From NCBI RefSeq assembly GCF_014334015.1, contig NZ_CP060488.1, positions 2,128,501 to 2,192,500 of the forward strand: a stretch of 64,000 bases of DNA. Direction: 5' to 3'. Position 1 is the first letter of the stretch; each line of letters starts with the position of its first letter. Source of the stretch: Bacteroides sp. M10. Its GTDB lineage: Bacteria > Bacteroidota > Bacteroidia > Bacteroidales > Bacteroidaceae. This document shows positions 45,768 through 55,264 of the stretch, one piece after another. The translations under genes and the position numbers were made by a program. The notes below the pieces were generated by a model. It ran no database searches, was not told the DNA's origin, and saw only the letters and a list, made by a program, of their open reading frames with translations.

Positions 45768-47120
45768 ATGAACATCAAGAAACATTTGCCTTGGCTCGGA
45801 GCTTTGCTACCTGTGGCCAGTATGCAGGCAGAAACAAAACCCAATGTTGTCATCATCTATATAGATGATATGGGAATCGGAGATATTGGTTGTTATGGAG
45901 GTAAGTTTGTCCCCACTCCGAATATCGACAAAATAGCGCAGGACGGATTATTATTCAACCAATATTATTCTTCGGCACCGGTCAGCTCACCTTCCCGTTG
46001 CGGACTGACAACAGGAACATTTCCTATAACACAAGGAATCAACACCTTTTTGAATGGGAAAGCAGCTAATAAGAAATGTGAGCAACGAAACTTTCTAAAC
46101 GATAAGGCTCCTTCCATGGCACGTGCTTTTCAGAGTGCAGGTTATGCTACCGGACATATTGGAAAATGGCACATGGGAGGCGGACGCGATGTGCGCAATG
46201 CCCCTTCTATTAAAAATTATGGTTTCGACGAATATATATCAACGTATGAAAGCCCGGACCCGGACCCGGCAATCACTGCTACCAACTGGATCTGGTCGGC
46301 TAAAGACAGCGTGAAACGCTGGAGACGTACCGAATATTTCGTAAATAAGAGCATTGACTTTGTCAAACGTCATAAAGACCAACCCTTCTTCCTGAATCTG
46401 TGGCCGGATGATATGCATACCCCTTGGGTACCGGAATTTAAGCAAAAAGAAAACAAAAGCTGGAATACGGAAGAAGCCTTCATTCCTGTTCTTGCTGAAA
46501 TGGACAAACAGATCGGACGTTTTATCAAAGCACTGGAAGAGCTGGGATTATCAGAAAATACAATCGTTATTTTCACCAGTGACAACGGCCCGGCTCCCAG
46601 CTTCCAATCCGCTCGTGCTGCATATATGAGAGGAACAAAGAACAGTCTTTACGAGGGTGGTATCCGTATGCCGTTCCTGATTAAATATCCCAAGAAGATA
46701 AAGGCAGGACAAGTGAATAACGAAAGCGTGCTGTGTGCAGTCGATTTATATCCGTCTTTATGTGCGATAGCCGGAATTGGAACAGAGAAAGGTTATCAGG
46801 GAGACGGACAAAATTATGATAAAGTTCTTTTAGGTAAGTCGAAAGCTAAACGTAAAACGGATTTGATGTGGGATTTTGGCAGAAATGAATTCTTTAAAAA
46901 ACCGGGAAACCCACATGACAGAAGTCCTCATCTAGCTATCCGCAGTGGCAACTGGAAACTGCTGATAAATAGCGATGGAAGCGATGCGCAGCTATACGAT
47001 ATAGAGAAAGACAAATTCGAAAAGAATGATATAGCGAAGTCACACCCGGAAGTAGTCGCTAAGTTGGGTGAAAAAGTTTGTAAGTGGTTCGATGCGAACA
47101 AAGACAAAGGAAAAGAGTGA
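45768..47120 (+). CDS. Family S1 sulfatase (copy B'), serine-type
   Basis: A 450-residue paralogue of the sulfatase at 9683-11044. Signal peptide ending SMQAE; metal motif IDDMGIGDIGCYG (D33, D34); modification motif S73-S-P-S-R-CGLTTG; HIGKWHMGGGRD; TSDNGPAPSFQS. Substitutions are scattered, with no frameshift. First gene of a two-gene operon with A' (37 nt gap to the preferred A' start). Having both B copies under the same type of promoter element suggests both are expressed together whatever the state of the PUL switch. Confidence 0.93.
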   Translation: MNIKKHLPWLGALLPVASMQAETKPNVVIIYIDDMGIGDIGCYGGKFVPTPNIDKIAQDGLLFNQYYSSAPVSSPSRCGLTTGTFPITQGINTFLNGKAANKKCEQRNFLNDKAPSMARAFQSAGYATGHIGKWHMGGGRDVRNAPSIKNYGFDEYISTYESPDPDPAITATNWIWSAKDSVKRWRRTEYFVNKSIDFVKRHKDQPFFLNLWPDDMHTPWVPEFKQKENKSWNTEEAFIPVLAEMDKQIGRFIKALEELGLSENTIVIFTSDNGPAPSFQSARAAYMRGTKNSLYEGGIRMPFLIKYPKKIKAGQVNNESVLCAVDLYPSLCAIAGIGTEKGYQGDGQNYDKVLLGKSKAKRKTDLMWDFGRNEFFKKPGNPHDRSPHLAIRSGNWKLLINSDGSDAQLYDIEKDKFEKNDIAKSHPEVVAKLGEKVCKWFDANKDKGKE

Positions 47121-47157
47121 TACAATGAAAAACAAATTAAAAATAGACATTAAACTT

Positions 47158-48852
47158 ATGAATTCAAAATTATTTCTATTACCAACAGCCCTGATGGTTG
47201 CCGGTCATTCTGCGGCAGAAGCAAAGGGCAAGAAATCTGATAAGAAGCCTAATATCCTGGTGATTCTGGCAGACGACCTTGGTTATTCCGATTTGGGATG
47301 CTATGGTAGTGAAATCCACACCCCTAATCTGGACAGACTGGCAAAAGAGGGAGTACGTTTCAACCATTTCTATAATGCCAGTCGTAGTTGTCCTACACGT
47401 GCCTCTTTATTGACAGGTCTTTATCAACACCAGGCAGGTATCGGCCGTATGACCTTTGACGGGCATTTGCCGGGATATCGCGGTACACTTTCACGTAATG
47501 CCGTTACTATTGCCGAAGTATTGAAAGAATCGGGATATACCACCAGTATGGTTGGAAAATGGCACATTGCCGAAACACCGTTGCGTGACGATCAGCGTGA
47601 ATGGCTGGCCCATCACGTCGTTCATGAGACATTCTCTGATTTATGTCATTATCCCGTAAACCGTGGCTTTGACTCTCATTACGGAACAATTTATGGAGTG
47701 GTGGACTATTTCGACCCGTTCAGTCTAGTAGAGGGTGAAGTGCCTGTGAAAGAAGTACCGGAAGGGTATTATATCACACAGGCTCTTTCAGACCGTGCTG
47801 TAAAAGAAGTGAAAGAGTATGCGAAAGATGACAAACCATTCTTCATGTATCTTGCCTACACCTCACCTCACTGGCCACTTCACGCACTTCCGGAAGATAT
47901 TGAAAAATATAAGGATACCTATAAAGTAGGTTGGGAAGCCATCCGTAATGCCCGTTACGAACGTCAGAAGCAGTTAGGTATTTTCCCGGGAATGGATGAT
48001 TTCCTGTCCGAGCGTCAGTTTAACGACAAATGGGAAGATAATCCGAATGCCGAATGGGATGCCCGTGCTATGGCTGTTCATGCTGCTATGATTGATCGTA
48101 TGGACCAGGGAATCGGTCAGGTTATCGATGCGCTTGAAAAGACCGGCCAGTTGGACAATACATTGATCCTTTTCCTGTCTGACAATGGTTGCAGTAATGA
48201 AGAATGTCAGAATATGAGTGGAGGAGAAAATGACCGTCCGGATATGACTCGTAAGGGAGAGAAGATTATATACCCACGTAATAAAAAGGTATTGCCTGGC
48301 CCGGAGACGACTTATGCTTCATTGGGAGCTCGCTGGTCAAATGTAGCCAATACTCCGTTCCGTTTCTGGAAAGCGAAAGCCTATGAAGGAGGTATCTGTA
48401 CTCCGATGATTGCGCACTGGCCGAAAGGAATCAAAAAGAATGTGGGAGGAATGACTCCTGAAATCGGACATGTGATGGATATTATGGCAACCTGTATCGA
48501 TATGGCGGGAGCTACTTATCCTACTAAATACAAAGGAAATGATATCATCCCGATGGAAGGAAAGAGCCTGCTTCCTATCTTCAAAAACGGACATCGTGAA
48601 GGACATGATTATCTTGGTTTCGAACACTTCAACGAACGCGCTTTCCTTTCTAACGATGGCTGGAAACTGGTTCGTCCGAAAGATCGTGAACAATGGGAAT
48701 TATATAACCTGAATAAGGATCGCAGCGAGAAGCATAACTTGGCTGCCCAGTATCCTGAAAAAGTAGCGGAAATGGCTAAGGCATACGAAGCATGGGCGAA
48801 ACGCTGCATGGTAGAACCTTACCCGGGACAGAAAAAACAGAAAAAGAACTAA
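47158..48852 (+). CDS. Family S1 sulfatase (copy A'), serine-type
   Basis: 564 residues from the chosen start MNSKLFLLPTALMVAG, which gives a proper signal peptide and matches copy A. A longer frame from 47068 would overlap B' and add 30 charged residues before the signal, so it is not used. ADDLGYSDLGCYG (D39, D40), motif S77-C-P-T-R-ASLLTG, FLSDNGCSNEE. Near-identical in layout to 7985-9670. Probably co-transcribed with B'. Followed by a convergent hairpin terminator. Confidence 0.92.
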   Translation: MNSKLFLLPTALMVAGHSAAEAKGKKSDKKPNILVILADDLGYSDLGCYGSEIHTPNLDRLAKEGVRFNHFYNASRSCPTRASLLTGLYQHQAGIGRMTFDGHLPGYRGTLSRNAVTIAEVLKESGYTTSMVGKWHIAETPLRDDQREWLAHHVVHETFSDLCHYPVNRGFDSHYGTIYGVVDYFDPFSLVEGEVPVKEVPEGYYITQALSDRAVKEVKEYAKDDKPFFMYLAYTSPHWPLHALPEDIEKYKDTYKVGWEAIRNARYERQKQLGIFPGMDDFLSERQFNDKWEDNPNAEWDARAMAVHAAMIDRMDQGIGQVIDALEKTGQLDNTLILFLSDNGCSNEECQNMSGGENDRPDMTRKGEKIIYPRNKKVLPGPETTYASLGARWSNVANTPFRFWKAKAYEGGICTPMIAHWPKGIKKNVGGMTPEIGHVMDIMATCIDMAGATYPTKYKGNDIIPMEGKSLLPIFKNGHREGHDYLGFEHFNERAFLSNDGWKLVRPKDREQWELYNLNKDRSEKHNLAAQYPEKVAEMAKAYEAWAKRCMVEPYPGQKKQKKN

Positions 48853-48895
48853 TAGCTATTGTTTGAGTACAAGCATTTATAATCATTAAATGAAT

Positions 48896-48940
48896 AATGG
48901 GGATGAAGGATTCCGAATCGGGAATAACTTCATCCCCATT
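48896..48940. terminator. Bidirectional hairpin between A' and the MG2-like gene
   Basis: A 13-bp perfect stem, AATGGGGATGAAG (48896-48908) and its complement (48928-48940), loop of 19 nt with a further small internal pairing. It lies between convergent genes. Confidence 0.8.
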
Positions 48941-48987
48941 CATTTTATAGGGGAATTAAATAACTAATTCAGTAAGAAACAGATGGA

Positions 48988-51552
48988 CTATTGCTCTATT
49001 TTCCCAATGGTAGAATACCTCATACTTCCTATCTGTCCATCTTTACCCAGCGTTTCCGCTTGAATAATCAACGGAGTGGAATATTGGTTATTATAACATT
49101 CAATCACCGCTTTCCCATTTTCATCAGCTTGTACGGATGGATTCCAGTATAACGTCCGTCTTTTATCTACTTTATCCATGTACAGCTCCTTGGTAGGGTA
49201 GGCAGGAGAATAATATTCCAATGGACGGGTATATCCCTGAATAACAGTTTGCCGGGTACCTAATACAGCACTTTGGCTCTTATTCAACACATCGCGTCTG
49301 GGCAGGGGAATCAGGTAGAAAACACTATATCTGTCCAGTTTGCTTATGTCGACTCCCGTACTATCGGTCACCTCGGACATCTTTGTATTTTGGATAATGT
49401 CGTCATCGATACCTCCGGTGCCTTTGCTAATGATGATAGAAGCCAATCCGTCCACCTCGGTCAGCATCATTTGAGTTTCTGTTTCAGACAAAATGTGATT
49501 ATCCATAATATAGCAGATTGGTTTCTGACGATACGTATGCTTGTCATTGGTGCGATCCCAATAAAATTGCGGACTCAACTTTTCCATTAATTCGGGAATG
49601 GTGGTGACAATCTTTCCATTATCGCGTAATACATCCACCGAACGGCGTACATCGTAATAAGCATCAATACTCTTCTCGCTGATCTTGGTAGCCATGTTGC
49701 TTCCTTGCCGGCGTTTACTTTTTATTTCCACCTCATCCAATACATAAAGTCCTTCTACCTTCCGGATAGAATCCATGTATAGAGAATCAAAACTCTCGGC
49801 TTTCTGTTGCCAGTAGGCCAGGTCTTTCCATTCTGGATGAAGCTCCTTATAGCCGTAAGCCCGCGGAGCGGGGGAGAAATTACGGTCGATCAGGATAGAA
49901 GCATCCTTATTACGTTCTTTACCGACTTTCCGGGTTTGGATCACCGCTTCTGTTGTTCCTTCAAAATCTTCCACCGGAATGGTGAAACGGCCGTTTTCAT
50001 CGGTCACGGTTCCTCCGGTTATGAATTGATCGTCCTTCTTCACTATCACGCTAAGTGCAATATCTTTCAACTTATTCTTGAGAATGGTTGATTTCACTTG
50101 CCCGTTCAGTACCAATTGCGCTTCCGGCAATTGAAGCGGAGTGAAAGGAGCGGTAGAGATGGCCTGGCTCATGTCGTATTTACGCCATCCGTGCACCATC
50201 AATAAAACATCCAGTTCGGTTTGCTTTCGCGGAGACGGGGATGCGAAGTAATAACCGGGTTGATGGATATATCCTTTCAAATCGGAGGTTAACAGCAGAT
50301 CCGTGAAAATATTGTTGTCATACTCCAGATAATCCGACCGGACACCGTCTCGAATACTGACCGACAATTCTCCGGATACAGGTTCTCCCTTAGCATTCTT
50401 TACTTGCAATTCGCAACGAATGGGAGCGTAGGGGGCGTACACCTCTTTCAGTCCTTCCGTTGATATTTGCAGGGGAGCACGCGGATTGGCAAAGACAAAA
50501 CGTTCGCACAATGTATTACCTGCCCGGTTGATGAGGCTGACCTGCAGTACACCTGCCGGTAGTTTACGGGTGGGCAGAATAAACTCCTGCGGAGCATCCG
50601 CCCGGCAACTAATCAGCTGGTAGATAGATGGACGCCCTTGATGACTGATAAATACAGCCAATGTGTCTTGAGGAGTGGCGGCATTGCAGGATACTCTCAC
50701 CAAAAGAGCACCGGCATTACTGACAGTACTCAAAACATACCCGTTAGGCAATGCCTGTGGAAGTGTGAATTCATATTTCTTTCCTTGAAAACTGACTTTA
50801 GCAATCGCAGGTTGAGCGGAAGGGGTATATTCAAAATGTCCCATTCCATCGTGCAAAGTCTCGAAAGAGGTGATCTCTGTTCCTTCTTTGGTATAGATCG
50901 TCCCCGATAATTCAATATTCCCTCCATTCTTACTCTCCGCCTTGAAAGCGACCTGCGAAGTCACCCCCTCCACTAATTGTCCTCCTTCGGGGAAAAAACG
51001 CACATTTAACTTCTCCTCCGTTTCAGACGGGCGGTTCTCCATCGACGAACTTAATTCGTAAGTCGTGATACTACGTTCCAGTTTATCACTATTGGAAAGC
51101 TGATAAATAGGAAAAGTGCGCGAAAAATATTGTGGTTCATTAAAAGCAAGCATCCAGCGCGTATAAGCGCGTACCTCATAGTAACCGGATAGCATTGAAT
51201 GAGGAAGAATGAATTGTCCGTTCCCTTCTCCCTGTGTCAGCTTGATAATTTGTTTATCTGCTATATGCCCTGTCTGGTCTACTAACTCCACATACAGAGG
51301 GCGGCTGATTAGACTGAAAGTCTGTTTTTCGGCAAGGGTGACATAAGCTTTGAACCAAATTGTGTCACCGACATAATAGCTCGTATTATCAAAATGTAAA
51401 TACGCTTTCTCCCGTGGAAAGTTGTTGGCGAATGTTTGTGCCTGGTTCATGTATTGTTGGAATACAACCTTGGCGGGAGGTACTTCTCCTGACACATACG
51501 CGGTCAGGAGATTACATATAATGAATATCAGTACGAATAGTTTGTTCTTCAT
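48988..51552 (-). CDS. MG2-like macroglobulin-domain surface protein with plug-like region
   Basis: An 854-residue exported protein (signal peptide about 1-22). The N-terminal region has an MG2-type pattern, REKAYLHFDNTSYYVGDTIWFKAYV (about 45-70), followed by further beta-sandwich repeats (about 170-450). There is a carboxypeptidase-regulatory-like segment near 500-560 (ITGGTVTDENGRFTIPVEDFEG) and a C-terminal part containing LDEVEIKSKRR and a TonB-plug-like stretch. Proteins of this layout are common in Bacteroidota; function is not established. It is 9 nt after the GH2 gene, so probably in the same transcript and under element copy 4. Confidence 0.75.
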   Translation of the reverse strand: MKNKLFVLIFIICNLLTAYVSGEVPPAKVVFQQYMNQAQTFANNFPREKAYLHFDNTSYYVGDTIWFKAYVTLAEKQTFSLISRPLYVELVDQTGHIADKQIIKLTQGEGNGQFILPHSMLSGYYEVRAYTRWMLAFNEPQYFSRTFPIYQLSNSDKLERSITTYELSSSMENRPSETEEKLNVRFFPEGGQLVEGVTSQVAFKAESKNGGNIELSGTIYTKEGTEITSFETLHDGMGHFEYTPSAQPAIAKVSFQGKKYEFTLPQALPNGYVLSTVSNAGALLVRVSCNAATPQDTLAVFISHQGRPSIYQLISCRADAPQEFILPTRKLPAGVLQVSLINRAGNTLCERFVFANPRAPLQISTEGLKEVYAPYAPIRCELQVKNAKGEPVSGELSVSIRDGVRSDYLEYDNNIFTDLLLTSDLKGYIHQPGYYFASPSPRKQTELDVLLMVHGWRKYDMSQAISTAPFTPLQLPEAQLVLNGQVKSTILKNKLKDIALSVIVKKDDQFITGGTVTDENGRFTIPVEDFEGTTEAVIQTRKVGKERNKDASILIDRNFSPAPRAYGYKELHPEWKDLAYWQQKAESFDSLYMDSIRKVEGLYVLDEVEIKSKRRQGSNMATKISEKSIDAYYDVRRSVDVLRDNGKIVTTIPELMEKLSPQFYWDRTNDKHTYRQKPICYIMDNHILSETETQMMLTEVDGLASIIISKGTGGIDDDIIQNTKMSEVTDSTGVDISKLDRYSVFYLIPLPRRDVLNKSQSAVLGTRQTVIQGYTRPLEYYSPAYPTKELYMDKVDKRRTLYWNPSVQADENGKAVIECYNNQYSTPLIIQAETLGKDGQIGSMRYSTIGKIEQ

Positions 51553-51561
51553 GGTAGTTCA

Positions 51562-53346
51562 TTATTTTATTTCTTTCGGTCTACTTGGAATCTTTTCGAA
51601 GATAGCTTTGATACGTTGCATATCTAGTTTGGGACGTCGGTCATAATAATAAATTCCATTTTTCTCTAAATCAATGTCGGTCAATTGCGTGTAGCAAAAT
51701 CCTGTAACGTCCGGTGAGGAAGCTATCGTCTGGATCAACCCTTCCAGCCGTTCGTAGAATCCCTCTTCGTTGGTAAGCATTCCTCCATACCCCCATGAGC
51801 TATCCCGTTTGGTCGATTCTGTCCAAAGTATACCTCCGAATTCTCCGATGAAAAAAGGCTGATTGTTGTAGAACGCCATTCTGTTGTTAGGCTTTAAGTG
51901 TTGTGCAAAACGTATGGCGTCAGATTCGTAGTTCCGGATGCTCCAGATGTCACTCATGAAATGTACGTCCCCCGCAATACCGTTCACAGGACGTGAAGGG
52001 TCTATGGCTTTGGTCAGTTGATAGGTGCCGATGCACAGACGCATCATAGTACCCGACAGGAGGGTTAATGCATCTTCAAGTGGCTGATTGAAAGGAACCC
52101 AGGTTATGATTGACGGGTGATTGCGATCTCGTGTGATAACTTCTGTCCATTCGCTAAGGAAGTTGCGTGATGCTACTTCGTTCTTGATATTCATGCCCCA
52201 GTTGGGAGATTCTCCCCAGGTTATAAATCCCAATTTGTCAGCCCAGTAGTGGAACCTTTCTTCAAATACCTTTTGATGAAGGCGTGCTCCGTTGAATCCG
52301 GCTGCTTTACTTAGTAGGATATCATTTTTTAGAGCTTCGTCACTTGGAGCTGTCCAGAGTCCATCCGGATAATATCCCTGATTTAAGACGAGGCGTTGAA
52401 AGTAAGGCTCATTGTTTAAGTAGACCATTCCGTCTGACGTATGCACCTTGCGCATGCCTACGTAAGATTTTATCTCATCTACGGTTTCTCCGGTCGAATT
52501 TTTGACACTATAGACAATATCATAAAGGTGCGGATCTTCGGGACTCCAGAGTTTCATGTTCTTGATGGGAAGAATAACAGGAATCCCATTATTACATTTT
52601 ACTGTTTTTTGAACCACCTTTTTCTGGTTGTCGTACAAGGTGATTTGAAGTGTTCTGTCATTGGAGGCCTGATAAAATTCAGGTGTGATGATTAGCTGCC
52701 CTTCATCAATATCCGGGATGGTTACGGCTGATTTCAAACCATAATGAGAAACAGCTTCCATCCATACTGTTTGCCAGATCCCTGTGACACGGGAGTAGAA
52801 ACAGCCATAAGGAGATATTCGGGTGGATTGTTTACCGATAGTTTGAAGTCCGGAACGGGCATCGTCTGTAACATAAACAACCAGATTGTGTTTCTGCCCC
52901 GCTTTTACGGCAGTAGTTACATCCATTGAGAAAGAAGAACTTCCTCCATAATGACTACCTACATAATGTCCGTCGATGAAAACTTCTGTGTAATAGTCGA
53001 CCGCTCCAAAGTGTAGTATGATTTTCTTTCCCTCCCAGTCGGAAGGCATGGATATGGAACGCTGGTACCACATCTGATTGATAAAATCGGTATAATTCAC
53101 TCCTGACAGCTTGCTTTCAGGACAGAAAGGGACGGTAATCGTATTACTGAATTGCTTGGCCGTTGTCAACCGCCGGCTTTTCCCCGAATTGGAGAAGTCG
53201 AACTCGTATGTCCATTCACCATTGAGATTGATCCATTCGGGTCTTTCAAACTGGGGTCTCGGATATTCCGGGCGAGGAATATCATTGGTCGCATTTAATG
53301 TAAAGGATAACAATAAACCGACCAGAATCAGATGTGTCTTTTTCAT
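51562..53346 (-). CDS. Glycoside hydrolase family 2 protein with Gln at the acid/base position
   Basis: About 594 residues from MKKTHLILVG (signal peptide ending LNAT); an ATG 33 nt upstream lies very close to the predicted transcription start. GH2 layout: sugar-binding domain (INLNGEWTYEFDF; VDYYTEVFIDGHYVGSHYGG), immunoglobulin-like domain, then a TIM barrel (FNGARLHQKVFEERFHYWADKLG, WGESPNWG). The nucleophile segment FFIGEFGG keeps its Glu. The acid/base motif, normally N-E, reads FNQPLED: the Glu is replaced by Gln (codon 52084-52086). The partial GH2 at 63387-64000 has the normal FNEAWG at this place. Beta-galactosidase or beta-glucuronidase-like; activity uncertain because of the replaced residue. 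Confidence 0.85.
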   Translation of the reverse strand: MKKTHLILVGLLLSFTLNATNDIPRPEYPRPQFERPEWINLNGEWTYEFDFSNSGKSRRLTTAKQFSNTITVPFCPESKLSGVNYTDFINQMWYQRSISMPSDWEGKKIILHFGAVDYYTEVFIDGHYVGSHYGGSSSFSMDVTTAVKAGQKHNLVVYVTDDARSGLQTIGKQSTRISPYGCFYSRVTGIWQTVWMEAVSHYGLKSAVTIPDIDEGQLIITPEFYQASNDRTLQITLYDNQKKVVQKTVKCNNGIPVILPIKNMKLWSPEDPHLYDIVYSVKNSTGETVDEIKSYVGMRKVHTSDGMVYLNNEPYFQRLVLNQGYYPDGLWTAPSDEALKNDILLSKAAGFNGARLHQKVFEERFHYWADKLGFITWGESPNWGMNIKNEVASRNFLSEWTEVITRDRNHPSIITWVPFNQPLEDALTLLSGTMMRLCIGTYQLTKAIDPSRPVNGIAGDVHFMSDIWSIRNYESDAIRFAQHLKPNNRMAFYNNQPFFIGEFGGILWTESTKRDSSWGYGGMLTNEEGFYERLEGLIQTIASSPDVTGFCYTQLTDIDLEKNGIYYYDRRPKLDMQRIKAIFEKIPSRPKEIK

Positions 53347-53401
53347 TCTACTATTTTTTATTCTGCGTTTGGTGCGCAATTTTTAGTGTATTAGTTTTAT
53401 A

Positions 53402-53451
53402 CAAAGATAGGGCATTCGAAGTACAAAAGAGGAAACATTTTGTTCAATAAA
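53402..53451 (-). promoter_or_regulatory. 50-nt shared promoter/operator element, copy 4
   Basis: On the minus strand it begins TTTATTGAACAAAA, has GTTTCCTC at the position of TTTTTCC in the other copies, and ends TATCTTTG 50 nt from the start. It is the most divergent copy but keeps the total length and both ends. It drives the GH2/MG2-like operon. Confidence 0.65.
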
Positions 53452-53580
53452 AGAAAAAAGCTGTTCATTCTGGAAGAACATTTGCGGTAACATTGATTTA
53501 AGTATCGAAAATGGAAGGGAACTATTGTCTTTTAAATAGGGAATTTTCTTTTCGGGTATCACATATACCTGATTTTGTTC

Positions 53581-53630
53581 TTTATTGATTAGCATTTTTC
53601 CTTCCTTTTGCATAAACTTCTCTACTTTTG
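53581..53630 (+). promoter_or_regulatory. 50-nt shared promoter/operator element, copy 3
   Basis: Begins TTTATTGATTAG, continues CATTTTTCC and ends TACTTTTG at 53623-53630. It lies 24 nt before the sulfatase start at 53654. Copies 3 and 4 face away from each other, 129 nt apart. Confidence 0.75.
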
Positions 53631-53653
53631 TTTTCCAGATAATTGATAATACT

Positions 53654-55246
53654 ATGGTAAAGAAGAATTTCTTAATGACTGCCCCCTTACTGATGGCATC
53701 GTTTTGTTCGGCACAGGAAAAGCCGAACGTCGTACTGATTATGGTAGATGATATGGGTTATTCCGATATCGGTTGCTACGGTGGAGAAATACTGACCCCT
53801 AATATTGATGCGTTGGCATCCAAAGGAGTACGCTTCACTCAATTCTACAACACTTCACGTTCTTGCCCCGCCCGGGCCAGTTTAATGACAGGACTGTATC
53901 AGCATCAGGCAGGTATCGGGCAAATGTCCGAAGATCCGTTTAAACAAGAGAATCAAAAGAGCCCGAACGACTGGGGAGTGCCGGGATATAAAGGATTCCT
54001 CAACCGGAACTGTGTCACAATAGCCGAGGTATTGAAAGAAGGAGGCTACCATACTTATATGGCAGGTAAATGGCATCTGGGAATGCATGGAGAAGAAAAA
54101 TGGCCCTTGCAACGGGGATTTGAACGTTTCTACGGCATTCTGGCAGGAGCTTGCAGCTACCTTCGTCCATCAGGAGGACGCGGGTTGACGCTGGATAACA
54201 CCAAACTTCCGGAACCGGAAGCACCTTATTATACAACGGACGCATTTACCGATTATGCAATCCGCTTCGTTGACGAACAAAAAGACGACAAACCTTTCTT
54301 CCTTTACCTGGCATTTAACGCTCCTCACTGGCCCTTGCAGGCAAAAGAGGAAGACATTCAGAAATTCACCAAAATCTATCGTGAGAAAGGATGGAATGAG
54401 ATTCGCGAAGCAAGACGGAAACGAATGGCTAAGTTGGGAATTATCGACTCGAACACAGAATTCGCCGAATGGGAAAACCGGAATTGGGACGAACTGACGG
54501 AGAAAGAAAAAGATGAAGTAGCCTACCGGATGGCAGTTTATGCAGCACAGGTGCATTGTGTAGATTATAATGTAGGAAAATTGCTGGATTACCTGAAGAA
54601 GAATCATAAACTGGACAATACGCTTGTCATGTTCCTGTCCGACAATGGTGCTTGTGCCGAACCTTATGCAGAATTGGGAGGCGGCAAGGTGTCGGAGATC
54701 AACGATCCGTCTCACAGTGGGATGCCTTCTTACGGAAGAGCATGGGCGCAGGTTTCCAATACTCCGTTCCGCAAATACAAATGCCGTTCTTATGAAGGAG
54801 GCATTTCTACCCCTCTTATCGTGTCGTGGAAAAACAATCTGAATAATAAAAAAGGGGAATGGTGCCGTGTTCCCGGTTATCTGCCGGACATTATGCCGAC
54901 TATTCTGGAAGCAACAGGAGCTGCTTACCCGGAAACTTATCACGGTGGAAACAAAATACATCCATTGGTAGGCAGCAGCCTTCTCCCCGCTATTCATAAG
55001 AAAACAGACTCTTTACACGAATATATGTACTGGGAACATCAAAACAACAGAGCAATCCGTTGGGGCAACTGGAAAGCGATCCGCGACGAAAAAGGAAAAG
55101 AATGGGAACTGTATGATGTGGTTAAAGACCGCACCGAACGTAACAATCTGGCAGAACAACACCCCGAAGTACTGACGAAACTGGTTACCGAATGGGAGAA
55201 ATGGGCGAATGCTAACTTTGTATTGCCTAAACATCCGAAGAAATAA
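53654..55246 (+). CDS. Family S1 sulfatase, serine-type (first of four-gene operon)
   Basis: 530 residues from MVKKNFLMTAPLLMASFCSAQE, a proper signal peptide. An upstream ATG at 53585 lies inside the promoter element and is rejected. Metal motif VDDMGYSDIGCYG (D32, D33); modification motif S70-C-P-A-R-ASLMTG; GLYQHQAGIG; FLSDNGACAEP. It resembles sulfatases A and A' in the N-terminal part. First gene of a run of four sulfatases (gaps 18, 54 and 34 nt) under element copy 3. The linkage it cleaves is unknown. Confidence 0.93.
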   Translation: MVKKNFLMTAPLLMASFCSAQEKPNVVLIMVDDMGYSDIGCYGGEILTPNIDALASKGVRFTQFYNTSRSCPARASLMTGLYQHQAGIGQMSEDPFKQENQKSPNDWGVPGYKGFLNRNCVTIAEVLKEGGYHTYMAGKWHLGMHGEEKWPLQRGFERFYGILAGACSYLRPSGGRGLTLDNTKLPEPEAPYYTTDAFTDYAIRFVDEQKDDKPFFLYLAFNAPHWPLQAKEEDIQKFTKIYREKGWNEIREARRKRMAKLGIIDSNTEFAEWENRNWDELTEKEKDEVAYRMAVYAAQVHCVDYNVGKLLDYLKKNHKLDNTLVMFLSDNGACAEPYAELGGGKVSEINDPSHSGMPSYGRAWAQVSNTPFRKYKCRSYEGGISTPLIVSWKNNLNNKKGEWCRVPGYLPDIMPTILEATGAAYPETYHGGNKIHPLVGSSLLPAIHKKTDSLHEYMYWEHQNNRAIRWGNWKAIRDEKGKEWELYDVVKDRTERNNLAEQHPEVLTKLVTEWEKWANANFVLPKHPKK

Positions 55247-55264
55247 ATAAGGGAGGAACATGAA

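Noticed and set aside
47068..48852. Longer start of sulfatase A'
   Set aside because: It overlaps B' and puts 30 charged residues before the signal peptide. The start at 47158 matches copy A.
53585..55246. Longer start of the sulfatase
   Set aside because: The start lies within the promoter element 53581-53630, upstream of the -7 box. 53654 gives a normal signal peptide.
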